A model generated the notes under the pieces. The model was given only the letters and a program-made list of their open reading frames with translations. It was not told where the DNA came from and made no database searches. 64,000 bases of DNA from Thermoprotei archaeon (GTDB lineage Archaea > Thermoproteota > Thermoprotei > Gearchaeales > WAQG01): the NCBI GenBank assembly GCA_038881895.1, contig JAVZOV010000003.1:336181-400180 (forward strand), given 5' to 3'. The position numbers and the translations under genes were made by a program. Of this stretch, positions 16,885 through 26,642 are shown piece after piece. Position 1 is the stretch's first letter, and every line of letters starts with the position of its first letter.

Positions 16885-19800
16885 ATGCACGACCAACTTT
16901 TGAAAAAGATAAATATTGAAAAGCTTCACCTGATTTTCTTGCTCTCTTCATTAACCATAATCTTCGGTTTAGCTTACAGGAACATTTTCTTTACTCGATC
17001 CATGCTCTCCATAGGTGATCTTATGCCTTTTTTCATTACTGATAAAGACCTTCTAATCTCGTTGCTTTCATCTTGGACTCCTTATGGCCTGGGAGGTTAT
17101 TCCGCTGATGTTCCAGGTATATTCATTCTGCAAATAATTACAAGGTTACTGGCATTCAATAATATAGTAGTGGCTCAACAACTTTATTACCTTTCTCTCA
17201 TGCCAATATCCTCAGTAACCATGTACTTGTTTCTTAACTATTTTATGAAGTCTAACGTTGGGAAGTTTGCCATCTCTATAGCATATGGTGTGAACTCAAT
17301 AACCATTCCGCAATTTTTGGAAGGCGGAGCTCCCTTACTAGGAGTCCATGCTACTTTTCCTCTTCTCCTTCTGTTCCTCCTTAAGGCGTTAAATGAGAAT
17401 TGCGGTAGGAAAAGAATACGCAATATACTTTTAGCATCAATATTCCTTGGATGGCTAAATCCCCAAGCAGTATTTTACTCGATGCCGTTCATATTCGCTC
17501 TATACTTAGCTGAAGTTATTTACAGAGGTAGCCGAAAGTATGCCACCAAATCTTTCTTATTGGTTACATGTTTGATTGCAATAAACTTCCTTCTTCTTCT
17601 ACCAGCATATATTCTTCCAATCTCTCAAACCTTGCAATATCCAACTTTTACAACCAAAACTTTCGGTAGCTATGCTATTAAGGGGAATTTTACAAAATAC
17701 GTTCAACAAATAATAGATTTCTTTTCAAGCCACCCATACTCAACAAACAACTTCATAAGGGCTACATATGCCCTAGGAATTTTAGCCTCTTTCACATTAT
17801 TAATTAGGGACAGAAGAAGGGCAACATACTTCTTATGCTTTCTACTGGCTGGCATTTCAATAATGCTTTTCTGGAGACTTAATATGAGCCAATGGGCCGT
17901 AGGCTTCTACCGGGTCTTCCCATTTATGATCCTCTTTAAGGACTTAGTAAAAATACACTACATGTTAATATGGGATTTCCTAATACTGGTTGCCATAGCG
18001 GTAGATGAAGTACACAAGAGGATATCCTCCAGCGAATTGCTAAGCAAAAAGCGCCTAGGGAGTAGGGCATTACACGTCATTAGTCATGTAGCTAACTTAT
18101 CAATTTTGAGCGTAATAATCCTATCACCATTCCTTACGCTCTTTACCTACGATGTAAATCCTCCCTTAAGAGATCCAAGCAATAATTTGGCCACCTTTCT
18201 TAATGGAGTGAGCTTCTCAGGTATGGAAGTACCTAAAGTTCTTCAGGATGCAAATCGATGGTTATCAGGCCATAGAGCAAGTGAAGATTTTTTCAGAACC
18301 CTTTGGCTACCTCAACATCCAAAATTTATCAGCGACCTCAGAGTTTATGATCCGCATACATTCTCCACAACCCCAGAGCTGACGAGGTTGGTGCTTGAGC
18401 CTCTGGTCTATAGATGGACAGAACAAATAGGGGCTAGTCTAGCTCAGTTCAACATCAAATATGTAATTGTTAATTTAGAGATGGAAGGATTGAAGGAATG
18501 GGGGGAAGGGGATCCAAAGCTTAGAGGATGGGGTTTTAATTATTACGTGGTTGGAAGTCCAAAGAAGATCGTCGAAATTCTTAACACGCAAAAGGATCTT
18601 AAGCTTATAGCCAACGAGACTAACTTCTTAGTTTATGAAAATTTAGAGTTTAGTCCACATGTATCCGTATACGATGAAGTCTTACTAGTTGCGCCACTTT
18701 CATATATTAATGCCACTAAAAGCCCTATTATATATAACTATACAGGCAACCTCATTTTAAATCCGAGTTTTGAGGAGGGGGTGAACAACTGGGGTTTACC
18801 GCTTGAGGAAAAGATAGTTATCGACAATTCCACCAGCATTTCAGGTAACTCTTCCTTAAGGATTGAGAGGGTTAAGAGGGGTTGGGTGGCCGTGAGCCAG
18901 GTCGTGAATGTAAAGGGAGGTACTTCATATTATGTATCTGGCTGGATGAAAATTCAAAACGTGAGAGGGGCACATCTTAAAGTAGTCTTCTATGATGATG
19001 GACTCAGAAGTTTAGGCGGGAATATAATACAAACCGGAATCGATGGAACGAGAGATTGGTGGCGTACCTCAGGAGTTTGTATCAGCCCTCAAAATGCTAC
19101 GAAAGCCGTTATATATCTCATGGGTGGATGGAGCTATGACAACACTAACCCTGGCGTGACATGGTTTGATGACATTTCCTTCATGGAGGCCTATTATCCC
19201 TTGCTCAGCCCTATTCAAAACTGGTGGTACGTTGGCGACCCAACCACGCGTGGGCCAATGCTAGCGAATGGCCCAAGCCTATTCCTCTACGTCCCTGGAT
19301 TTGATAAGAGCCGACAACTTCTAATATTTGGAGATCTTATGCCATCCGAGGGAGTATTTGAGGAGTATTTGAAAATTTCAAACCTCCTATTCTTGGGAGA
19401 TCCCTTGATATCCAATAAAACTAGAAGTTGGGTTGCATCAGCACAATCCTACCTCCTTATCTATGAGGGAGAAGCTACACTCGTTCCGAGAAGTGGATAT
19501 TGGAAGCACATGAGTGGAGAATCGTTAAGTTATGGATATGCGGCGTTAGTTCTTAGGGAGGGGGAGGCCACAAAGCGTTTCCCCATCCTGAAAAACGGAT
19601 ATTATACAATTTATGTACGGGCCAAGATAAATGGAGGGGCTACAATTAAGGTTGATGGCAAAATGTTAGCTGTTATGCAAGGTGGAGAAACGGAAAACTT
19701 CAGATGGCATGAAGTCTCTCCTTTCTACCTGGAAAGTGGCTATCACGATTTATCCATAAGCTTTACAGGAGAATCTATGGCTATAGACCAGATCTTAATA

Positions 19801-20220
19801 TCCTCGGTTAATGGTAAAAACGTGGGTGTTGAAGGGATTCCTTCTTCCAAGCGACCTAACATCTACTCAGTTAAGGTTAGTGAAACCGAGTACCAAGTAT
19901 CCGTAGACTCAGAGAAACCCGTCTTCATCACATTAGGCGAATCTTACCATCCAAGTTGGGAGGCATATACCAATAGCAAAAAACTTGAACATCTACCCAC
20001 ATACGCACTCGGATGGGCTAACGGCTTTTACCTTGATAAAGGCGGAAAGAATGAAATAAAAATAATTTTCACTGAACAGAAAATAAGGAATATAACAATA
20101 CTTATATGGGTCATATCCTGGCTCTCCCTTCTAGCTACGATAGTTTGCACATCCAATAAAGTTCTAACAGTCTTGAAACATGCAAACATCATTAAAATGT
20201 CTGATCATGAAAAAATCTAA
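16885..20220 (+). CDS. Large multidomain membrane protein, GT-C/YfhO-like with carbohydrate-binding-type domains
   Basis: A protein of 1111 residues. About residues 1-430 hold many membrane helices with GLGGYSADVPGIF and YGVNSITIPQF loops, like the GT-C/YfhO/AftD class of lipid-linked sugar transferases. About 620-770 resembles a CBM4/9-like jelly roll: LILNPSFEEGVNNWG, SYYVSGWMKIQNVRG and TWFDDISFMEAYYP. About 880-980 looks like a second beta-sandwich (YTIYVRAKINGGATIKVDG, ESGYHDLSISFTGE). The end, SYHPSWEAYTNSK, plus a last membrane helix, matches the YfhO/DUF3367 C-terminus. It probably acts outside the membrane on the exported glycan. The exact reaction is unknown. Confidence 0.7.
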   Translation: MHDQLLKKINIEKLHLIFLLSSLTIIFGLAYRNIFFTRSMLSIGDLMPFFITDKDLLISLLSSWTPYGLGGYSADVPGIFILQIITRLLAFNNIVVAQQLYYLSLMPISSVTMYLFLNYFMKSNVGKFAISIAYGVNSITIPQFLEGGAPLLGVHATFPLLLLFLLKALNENCGRKRIRNILLASIFLGWLNPQAVFYSMPFIFALYLAEVIYRGSRKYATKSFLLVTCLIAINFLLLLPAYILPISQTLQYPTFTTKTFGSYAIKGNFTKYVQQIIDFFSSHPYSTNNFIRATYALGILASFTLLIRDRRRATYFLCFLLAGISIMLFWRLNMSQWAVGFYRVFPFMILFKDLVKIHYMLIWDFLILVAIAVDEVHKRISSSELLSKKRLGSRALHVISHVANLSILSVIILSPFLTLFTYDVNPPLRDPSNNLATFLNGVSFSGMEVPKVLQDANRWLSGHRASEDFFRTLWLPQHPKFISDLRVYDPHTFSTTPELTRLVLEPLVYRWTEQIGASLAQFNIKYVIVNLEMEGLKEWGEGDPKLRGWGFNYYVVGSPKKIVEILNTQKDLKLIANETNFLVYENLEFSPHVSVYDEVLLVAPLSYINATKSPIIYNYTGNLILNPSFEEGVNNWGLPLEEKIVIDNSTSISGNSSLRIERVKRGWVAVSQVVNVKGGTSYYVSGWMKIQNVRGAHLKVVFYDDGLRSLGGNIIQTGIDGTRDWWRTSGVCISPQNATKAVIYLMGGWSYDNTNPGVTWFDDISFMEAYYPLLSPIQNWWYVGDPTTRGPMLANGPSLFLYVPGFDKSRQLLIFGDLMPSEGVFEEYLKISNLLFLGDPLISNKTRSWVASAQSYLLIYEGEATLVPRSGYWKHMSGESLSYGYAALVLREGEATKRFPILKNGYYTIYVRAKINGGATIKVDGKMLAVMQGGETENFRWHEVSPFYLESGYHDLSISFTGESMAIDQILISSVNGKNVGVEGIPSSKRPNIYSVKVSETEYQVSVDSEKPVFITLGESYHPSWEAYTNSKKLEHLPTYALGWANGFYLDKGGKNEIKIIFTEQKIRNITILIWVISWLSLLATIVCTSNKVLTVLKHANIIKMSDHEKI

Positions 20221-20917
20221 ACGAATAATACGCGCATTCGGCTCTAAAATCCAAAAACTATCGTTCATGCATCCTATCTTTTTGCCTCACGTAAACGTGC
20301 TGTGGTGAGAATTGGACAAGTGTTCAAACACATTGTTAGATGTAGGTTGTGGAGAGGGAGGCGTAATTGTATCTCTCAAAAAAATTGAGAAGAACTCTAC
20401 CTTTATGTCAAATTGTTATAAGATTGGCCTTGATCTCTTCAGACCCGCCTTGAACATTGCAAAGCATTGGGGGATATACGATAGTTATATTCTTGCCGAT
20501 GCCCGACACCTTCCGCTCAAAAACGAATCCATAGACATTGTGTTAGCCTTTGACTTAATAGAACACCTAAATAAAAACGAAGGAGAAGATCTAATCAAAT
20601 CGCTTGAGGAAATTGCATGTAAACAAGTGATAATATTTACACCTGTTGGCTTCTTACCTCAATATACATCCAAGGACAATCCTCACCAAATACATAAGTC
20701 AGGCTGGCTTCCCAAAGAGTTTAAAATAAGAGGTTACCGTGTTTACGGTATTCGAGGCTTTGCATTTATTACCCAAGTAGCCCATTTCACTTGGATGAAA
20801 AGCATTTTAGGCGTGATAGTCCTACTACTAGGCCTCCTTACACAACCTATCGTTTACCTAATTCCAAGATTAGCATTTCAAATGATATGTATCAAAAATC
20901 TTAGAGAACATAAGTAG
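20207..20917 (+). pseudogene. SAM methyltransferase interrupted by in-frame TGA
   Basis: From ATG at 20207, overlapping the previous gene's end by 14 bases, the frame reads KKSKRIIRAFGSKIQKLSF and then HPIFLPHVNVLW. A TGA at 20306-20308 interrupts it, and it continues ELDKCSNTLLDVGCGEGG, methyltransferase motif I. Then follow IGLDLFRPALNIAKHWG, SIDIVLAFDLIEHLN and a hydrophobic C-terminus. Upstream and downstream parts fit one protein of about 236 residues. Re-initiation at TTG 20312 would give 201 residues starting just before motif I. Either the gene is broken by one nonsense change, or the short form is functional. The nearly intact downstream frame suggests the change is recent. Confidence 0.65.
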
Positions 20918-21015
20918 GTTCTGGTTGCTGATGAAATATGAAAATTTCGTTAGCGCGCAAGACTTTAATGAAGAAAAAAGAGTTAGTATAAAAAAACGAT
21001 TAAGATGCAACAAGA
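20918..21015. other. Spacer with TAGCGCGC motif
   Basis: A 98-base AT-rich spacer between the methyltransferase and the GT2 gene. The octamer TAGCGCGC lies at 20951-20958. No gene is seen. Confidence 0.4.
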
Positions 21016-22047
21016 ATGTTAACATCTGATAAGATAAGTGAGAGGTTTCCTCTAGTCTCTATAGTGATCATAAATCATAACGGAATAGAGCATATACAAA
21101 AATGCCTAGAATCTGTCTTTAGTACAAGTTACCCCAATTTTGAAGTCATCCTCATCGATAATGCATCCACTGATGGTAGTTTAGCTTTAGTGAAGAAGTT
21201 ATTCGGCCAACATTCACTATTGAGCATCATTCACAATCAAAGGAATTTAGGCCTTGCTGAAGGACGCAATATTGGGGTAAGACATGCCAAAGGAAAGTAC
21301 GTTGCCTTCTTAGATCACGATACCAAAGTTACTCCAGAGTGGCTAAGTGAACTGGTAAAGGTTATGGAATCGAATGTGGGCATAGGAGTAGCTCAATGCA
21401 AGTTCCTGCTTATGGATGACCCGACCTGCTTTGACTCCGCTGGCCACTACATAGATCTCTTCGGCATAGGCACTATCATCGGATACTTAGAGCGTGATAG
21501 AGGGCAGTACGACCACGTTTATGAGATTTTTGGGGCTCAAGGAGGGGCATTCGCCATCAAACGCAAATTATTTAACGAAATAGGCGGAACCGACTCGGAC
21601 TTCTTTTACCTTTTCGAGGAAACCGACCTATGCTGGAGAGTCTGGCTAGCTGGATACACGGTAGTATTTGCACCAAGAGCCATCGTATATCATAAGGGAG
21701 GGGGAACCGCCCGAAAAATAGGTAACGAAAGGATAGTCTATCTCTTTGTGAGGAATCGGATCACATCTATCTTAAAGAACTATGAACTAATGAGCCTGCT
21801 GAAATATCTGCCGATCCACCTCATACTTATGCTTGGATTCTCCCTAGTCAAAATTAGAAAACGTCGCCTCAAAGAAGCTAAAGCTATCGTGAAGGCGATT
21901 ACGTGGAATCTTTTCAATTTACGGAAAATATGGCAGAAACGGAGGAGAGTACAAAGGATGAGAAAAATTTCAGATAGATTCCTAATAAAGCGAGGGATCA
22001 TCAGGAAGCCAAACATTTGTGAAATATGGAAACGTGCCCAAGGTTAA
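21016..22047 (+). CDS. GT2 glycosyltransferase, rhamnosyltransferase-like
   Basis: A 343-residue GT-A transferase. SIVIINHNGIEHIQKCLESV opens the fold, followed by LIDNASTDGSLALVKK (nucleotide site), NQRNLGLAEGRNIGVRHAKG and YVAFLDHDTKVTPEWL (metal-binding DHD). YEIFGAQGGAFAIKRK and FEETDLCWRVWLAGY (the ED catalytic region) complete it. The C-terminal ~70 residues are basic with a membrane-associated helix. This layout is common in rhamnosyl/galactofuranosyl-type transferases, and rhamnose is a plausible donor because rml genes lie in the window. A broken paralog lies at 23850-24870. Confidence 0.85.
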   Translation: MLTSDKISERFPLVSIVIINHNGIEHIQKCLESVFSTSYPNFEVILIDNASTDGSLALVKKLFGQHSLLSIIHNQRNLGLAEGRNIGVRHAKGKYVAFLDHDTKVTPEWLSELVKVMESNVGIGVAQCKFLLMDDPTCFDSAGHYIDLFGIGTIIGYLERDRGQYDHVYEIFGAQGGAFAIKRKLFNEIGGTDSDFFYLFEETDLCWRVWLAGYTVVFAPRAIVYHKGGGTARKIGNERIVYLFVRNRITSILKNYELMSLLKYLPIHLILMLGFSLVKIRKRRLKEAKAIVKAITWNLFNLRKIWQKRRRVQRMRKISDRFLIKRGIIRKPNICEIWKRAQG

Positions 22048-22148
22048 AAATATGGAGAAAGTATTAGCGCGCGTGGCATCCACCTTCCAGAGGATAAGCC
22101 GATCGGTTTCCTTGTACCTGAAGATTTGAGGGAGAGTGGACGCTTATA

Positions 22149-22160
22149 CTAGCGCGCTAG
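22149..22160. repeat. 12-base perfect palindrome CTAGCGCGCTAG
   Basis: A perfect palindrome in the spacer between the GT2 gene and the retropepsin-like gene. It is the most complete member of the TAGCGCGC motif set; another copy lies at 22065-22072, only 85 bases upstream. Confidence 0.6.
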
Positions 22161-22228
22161 AAAATGCTACCGAGCCATAAGGGAAGGGTTAAAATATCCT
22201 CCAAACATTGTATACGTTAGGAGATATC

Positions 22229-22618
22229 ATGAAGCCCGAGCAAGCTAATGCGGATGTTAAGCTAAGGTACGGGGATAAGTCCATTGAGCTTAAGGCCATT
22301 GTAGATACTGGTGCCAGCAAAAGCGTTATCTCTAAAAAGCTTGCGGATGAGCTCGGCGCATTCATACCCATAAAGGAGCCTTACGAGCTCAGAACAGCAG
22401 ACGAAAGTGGAAGATTAAAGATCATAGGAAGGTGTATGGTGGACGTTGTATTTCAAGGAGTTAAAGTGCCCGGCGGAGCCGTATTTGAAGTCGCTGAAAA
22501 CCTTAGAAAAGACATGGAGCTCATCATAGGCATGTCGGAAATAGATTCATGGGGCATAATATTTACACCGGAAGGGCCGAAGCCTAGAAAGACACCCATA
22601 GAGTTCGGAATAATATAG
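22229..22618 (+). CDS. Retropepsin-like aspartic protease domain protein
   Basis: A protein of 129 residues with the aspartic protease signature AIVDTGASKSVISKKLADEL (D-T-G-A-S, the retroviral/clan AA form), then FIPIKEPYELRTADESGRL and MELIIGMSEIDSWGI near the C-terminus. A single domain of this size would need to dimerise to form a full active site, as in retropepsins. I chose ATG at 22229 because aggag at 22219-22223 sits 5 bases upstream; a TTG at 22208 lacks this. Such single-domain proteases are common in archaea and their role is unknown. No viral or retroelement genes are nearby. Confidence 0.75.
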   Translation: MKPEQANADVKLRYGDKSIELKAIVDTGASKSVISKKLADELGAFIPIKEPYELRTADESGRLKIIGRCMVDVVFQGVKVPGGAVFEVAENLRKDMELIIGMSEIDSWGIIFTPEGPKPRKTPIEFGII

Positions 22619-22685
22619 CTATAGTGAATAAATGGACTGAGCTCTGAGAAAGCTGAAGCCGTACATAACCCTTTGTTGAAAGAAT

Positions 22686-22967
22686 TTGAGGAAAGGCGTC
22701 TTGCAGCCCGAAACGATTAAAAAGGTGGTCATTCCAGCCGTCGGCTTAGACACTAGGCTGCTTTCCGCAACTAAGGAACAGCCCAAGGAAATGATGCCCA
22801 TCTTCGCCAAAGATAAGTCCAACAACTTATGTGTAAAACCCTTCCTCCAACTCCTTTTGAGCAGCTTTATGGCTTGGGATTTAGGGAATTCTGCTTCATT
22901 GTCGGCCGTGGTAAAAGGGCCATTGAGGACCACTTCACCCCAGACTACAGGTTTATAGTCCCAGCTG
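22686..22967 (+). pseudogene. galU remnant (UTP-glucose-1-phosphate uridylyltransferase N-terminus)
   Basis: The first frame reads IKKVVIPAVGLDTRLLSATK then EQPKEMMPIFAKDK and KPFLQ. After a frameshift near 22845 a second frame reads FEQLYGLGFREFCFIVGRGK and RAIEDHFTPDYRFI. Both align in order with the first ~85 residues of the intact galU at 44116-45015, including FCFVVGRGKRAIEDHFTPD. The catalytic loop GxGTRL is damaged (GLDTRL) and the remaining two-thirds is missing. It is a dead duplicate. Confidence 0.75.
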
Positions 22968-22989
22968 TAACGCACTCGCCTTTATTTTT

Positions 22990-23827
22990 CCCTCCCTCTT
23001 CTAGGTATCGGGCTAATCAGCACTCTTTTGGATTGGATAGATAATGTCTTCATTTGGACCAAGCTCCCTTTCAGACTTAGGAATATACCAAACTGCAACT
23101 ATTGTCTATGGCTTTCTGTTATTGCCTTTACAGGCTCTGTTGACTCCTCTTTATCCTCAAGTCTCAGAGCTTTACGGTAAATATAGAAAAGACTCTCTTA
23201 GTGACATATTCAAGATTACTTCTCGATATATTTTCCTCACCTACATTCCCTTAATATTCGCAGCCATATTGTTCTCAAAATATATCATAGCGTTCTTAAC
23301 CGGGCCTGAATATTCAGGAGCGATCCTTCCGTTTATGATAATGTCCTTTGGCGCTTTCGCTACAGGGTTCACTTTAATCCTTAACTTAAACTTTATGATA
23401 TTAGGAAAGACAAAGCAATTCCTTGGCTTGCAGGCCATATCTTTTATGGCTTATCTAATTACCCTTTCTTTTCTCGTTCCTTCGTTGAGTATAAGAGGTG
23501 CGGCCATAGCTAAGGCAATTATAGCATTCTTTACATTGCTGATAACTTTACTTGCCCTAAAAAGATGCATATCAACACGCTTTGATGCTGAGGGGTGTTT
23601 AATCCATAATATCTTCATTCATTGCATCGTTTGTTGTTTTACCATTTATGGCGCTTTCTTCTTCGACTGTACTATTCCCGCTTTACCCATTGCTTTTCGC
23701 CACAGTTTACTTCCTTGCTTTAGTAGCCTTGAAGACCATACACGAAGAGGATCTAGTACGCATAAAAGCGTTCCTTCCTATGAGAATGCAGTTTGTAGCT
23801 AGCTTCCTCAGTAAGTTTGTGACTTAA
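22990..23827 (+). pseudogene. Wzx-like flippase remnant, two frameshifts
   Basis: Three frames together give the C-terminal half of a polysaccharide flippase. The pieces are LISTLLDWIDNVFIW (about 23010-23065); GIYQTATIVYGFLLLPLQAL to AIIAFFTLLITLLALKRC (about 23075-23580); then, after a shift near 23600, SSFIASFVVLPFMALSSS to RIKAFLPMRMQFVASF ending at a TAA at 23825-23827. The N-terminal half is missing; the gene is joined directly to the galU remnant. The intact flippase is at 31691-33148. Confidence 0.7.
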
Positions 23828-23849
23828 CTAAAGCGCATGTAGAATTCTA

Positions 23850-24870
23850 ATGGAACGAAAAACTGACAAAAAATTTCCACTTGTATCGGTAATTATCTTA
23901 AATTACAACGGGTTAAAGTATATTGATAAATGCTTAAAGTCTGTTCTTTGCACAGATTACCCTAACTTTGAGGTAATATTTGTCGATAATGCTTCTACAG
24001 ATGAAAGTTGCGAATATCTAGAGCGGAGATATAGCTTTAATCCACGCACTAAGATTGTTAAAAATCCTGAGAATTATGGCTTTGCTAAGGGCAATGATGT
24101 GGGGGCTAACCATGCTAGTGGTAAGTATATCGTCTTCCTTAACGTGGATACCAAAGTTGATCCAGCGTGGCTTACTAAACTAGTGAGTACCTTAGAATTG
24201 GATACAAGTATTGGAGCTGCACAAGCTAAACTGCTTAGGATGGATGACCCCGGTAGGCTCGACACGTGCGGCCATAAGCTAACACCTTACGGCTTCACCT
24301 ATGAAATAGATTAAATAAGGAGGCAAACCGCTACAATAAGCCCCTCACCACTCTGGCTGGTAAGGGGCTGCCCTCATTGTTAGGAGGGATGTGTTTGAAG
24401 AAGTCGGAGGGTTTGATGAGGATTACTTCCTTCTAAGGGAGGAAACGGACCTTTGCTGGAGAATGTGGCTTCAAGGCTATAAAGTAATATTCATCCCAAA
24501 CTCAGTAGTTTATCATGCCATTGGAGGGGCATTTAAAGAAAGCAATATTCAATCACTTTACTTTTTCCAAAGGAACATGATAGTAACGCTGATCAAGAAC
24601 CTTGAGTTCAAAAACTTGCTAAAGATTCTCCCCGTACATTTACTCCTCCTTTTCATCGATTCACTTTTCTCAAGCTTAAAAAATAAAAGTCCTGAAAGGT
24701 TACGCATCACGCTGAAATCTATTAACTATGCCATAAGAAATCTTAAGCAAATATGGAATAAGAGGCTTAACGTTCAAAGCAGGCGTAAAGTAAGCGATAA
24801 AAAGCTTTTCAAATATTTAATGGCTAAAATTACACTATTGGATAAGCTTCGTGAAAGGTTAAGAACATGA
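23850..24870 (+). pseudogene. GT2 glycosyltransferase broken by frameshifts
   Basis: The first part (to 24314) has VIILNYNGLKYIDKCLKSVL, DNASTDESCEYLERR, NPENYGFAKGNDVGANHASG and FLNVDTKVDPAWL. The last part (24391-24870) has FEEVGGFDEDYFLLREETDL and LCWRMWLQGYKVIF. Between them about 75 bases read RYNKPLTTLAGKG and AALIVRRDV in successive frames, so at least two frameshifts split one gene. The whole aligns with the intact GT2 at 21016-22047. Both halves are well preserved, so the loss seems recent. Confidence 0.78.
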
Positions 24871-25246
24871 TTAGATTACTTGCTTCAATGGATAGCCTTT
24901 ACGTTATCCTCCACAGCCTTTTAGCTTTACTGCCCTCAAAATTGCTAGGGTGAGCTGGAAAGAGGATGTTACTCGTTAAATATTTAGCGGAACTGCTTTT
25001 AACTCGCCTTCAACCTGTTTATACAGCAGCCTGCAAAATTTACGCTCTCTTCCACCATGCCACCCTAAATCAAGGAAGCTTATACTAAAACTTACGGGTT
25101 CTAAAGCGCATTAGGTGATGCAGAAAGCGTTAACGTATGTTTTTATAAAAACGCGCAGATTTTGAAAAGCTTTATACTCAGAATGACGAAACTTTTACAA
25201 TATCGGCATACTTCCAGCATGAGCAAAATAAAGGACATGCTGGGGT
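24871..25246 (+). promoter_or_regulatory. 376-base spacer with likely promoter for the rmlA-like gene
   Basis: No gene was recognised. Near the right end, agctttatact at 25168-25178 resembles an archaeal TATA box, about 70 bases before the GTG at 25247; a second AT-rich element ttttataaaa lies at 25141-25150. The left part reads like decayed coding sequence but matches nothing I recognise. Confidence 0.4.
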
Positions 25247-26328
25247 GTGGGTAAACTGAAGGGCATAATACTACATGGGGGGAGGGGCACAAGACTTAGG
25301 CCATTAACCCATACTGGACCAAAGCAGTTAATACCCGTCGCCAACAAGCCGATAAGCCAATATGTCTTGGAAAGCCTGCTTGAATGCGGGATAAGCGAGA
25401 TAGCCATAGTGTTAGGGGATATTCACCCTGAAAAGGTGAAAGAATATTATGGTGATGGGAGCTCTTTCGGGGCAAAATTGAGCTACATCCATCAAGGTAA
25501 GCCTAAAGGCATAGCCCACGCCATATGGCTGTGCAAGGAATATGTAGGCGATGAGCCCTTTGTCGTCTACTTGGGAGACAACCCACTGAAAGGTGGCATA
25601 GTGAAATTCGCTGAAGACTTCGAAGGCTCGAACTACGATGCTATGATCCTACTATGCGAAGTGAAGAACCCCCAACGCTTCGGGGTAGCGAAATTCGATG
25701 AGAATGGGAAATTGATAGGCCTGATAGAGAAGCCAAAGCAGCCCCCGAGCAGGTATGTCCTAACGGGCATTTACTTTCTAAGGCCTATGATCTTCAACAT
25801 GATTGGGAGATTAAAGCCGTCGTGGAGGGGTGAGCTTGAGATAACGGAGGCCATTCAACTTCTGATAGAGAATGGATACAACGTGGGCTATCGATTCGTT
25901 AATGGGTGGTGGAAGGATACTGGAACACCTGAGGACGTACTTGAGGCCAACAGGCTGGTCCTCGACGAGCTGAAACCGGAGGTGAAAGGGGAGGTTGAAG
26001 ATGGCAGCTCCATACAGGGGAGGGTTTCCATAGGGAGGGGCAGCGTAATCAAAAAGGGGGCGTTAATCCGCGGCCCAGCCATCATAGGAGAAAAAACAAC
26101 CATAAAGGCCAACGTATACATTGGTCCTTACACGAGTATAGGGAACAACACCGTCATAGAGAGGGGAGAGGTGGAGAACTCCATAATAATGGACAACTGC
26201 CTGATCGACGCAAACGAAAGGATAACCACAGCCTAATCGCATCCCACTCCAGAATCGTTTCAAACGATAAGAGGAGGCCGTTTGGAAGGAGGTTCATACT
26301 GGGCGAGATGTCGCAGGTCGAGCTGTGA
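25247..26328 (+). pseudogene. rmlA: Glucose-1-phosphate thymidylyltransferase (RmlA, long form) with 3' frameshift
   Basis: The main frame, 329 residues to 26236, carries the RmlA nucleotidyltransferase domain (LHGGRGTRLRPLTHTGPKQL, YLGDNPLKGG, GLIEKPKQPPSRYVLTGIYF, GWWKDTG) and most of a left-handed beta-helix tail. It then ends ANERITTA. One frame over, the sequence continues NHSLIASHSRIVSNDKRRPF to GEMSQVEL with a TGA at 26326-26328, the expected family end. A single frameshift near 26221-26235 therefore removes the last ~35 residues. The catalytic domain is intact, so some activity could remain. The intact paralog is at 40600-41661. Confidence 0.75.
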
Positions 26329-26642
26329 CCCTCATGCTTGAAGGAATCCAGATTAAAACACTTAAGCGAAGGTCTGATGAAAGGGGCTTCTTCCTAGAGC
26401 TCATGAGGAAGGACTGGAAAGAACTCCTCAGGGAGGACGAAATAGTCCAGGTAAACATGTCCATAAGCTATCCCGGTATCATTAGGGCCTGGCACAGACA
26501 CCTAAGGGGACAAATCGACTACTTCGTGGTCCTTCAGGGAGCCATAAAAATATGCGTCTACGACGAAGAGTCGGGCGAGCTGGACGAAATCATATCCACG
26601 TGGAGCGATCCACAAGACTCAGCAGACATGAATTCGCACTAA
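26325..26642 (+). pseudogene. rmlC: dTDP-4-dehydrorhamnose 3,5-epimerase, N-terminal part
   Basis: About 90 residues match the intact RmlC at 40079-40603: DERGFFLELMRKDWKELLRE, SISYPGIIRAWHRHLRGQID, YFVVLQGAIKICVYDEESGE. The match stops at about DEIIS, and the frame then enters sequence from an rmlD gene read out of frame (ends SADMNSH). The second half of the cupin, including the active-site WHG region, is missing. The GTG start overlaps the TGA of the frameshifted rmlA tail (GTGA). Confidence 0.75.

Noticed and set aside
20306..20308. UGA read as selenocysteine
   Set aside because: Position is not a redox site, no insertion element was recognised, and the family has no selenocysteine members that I know of.
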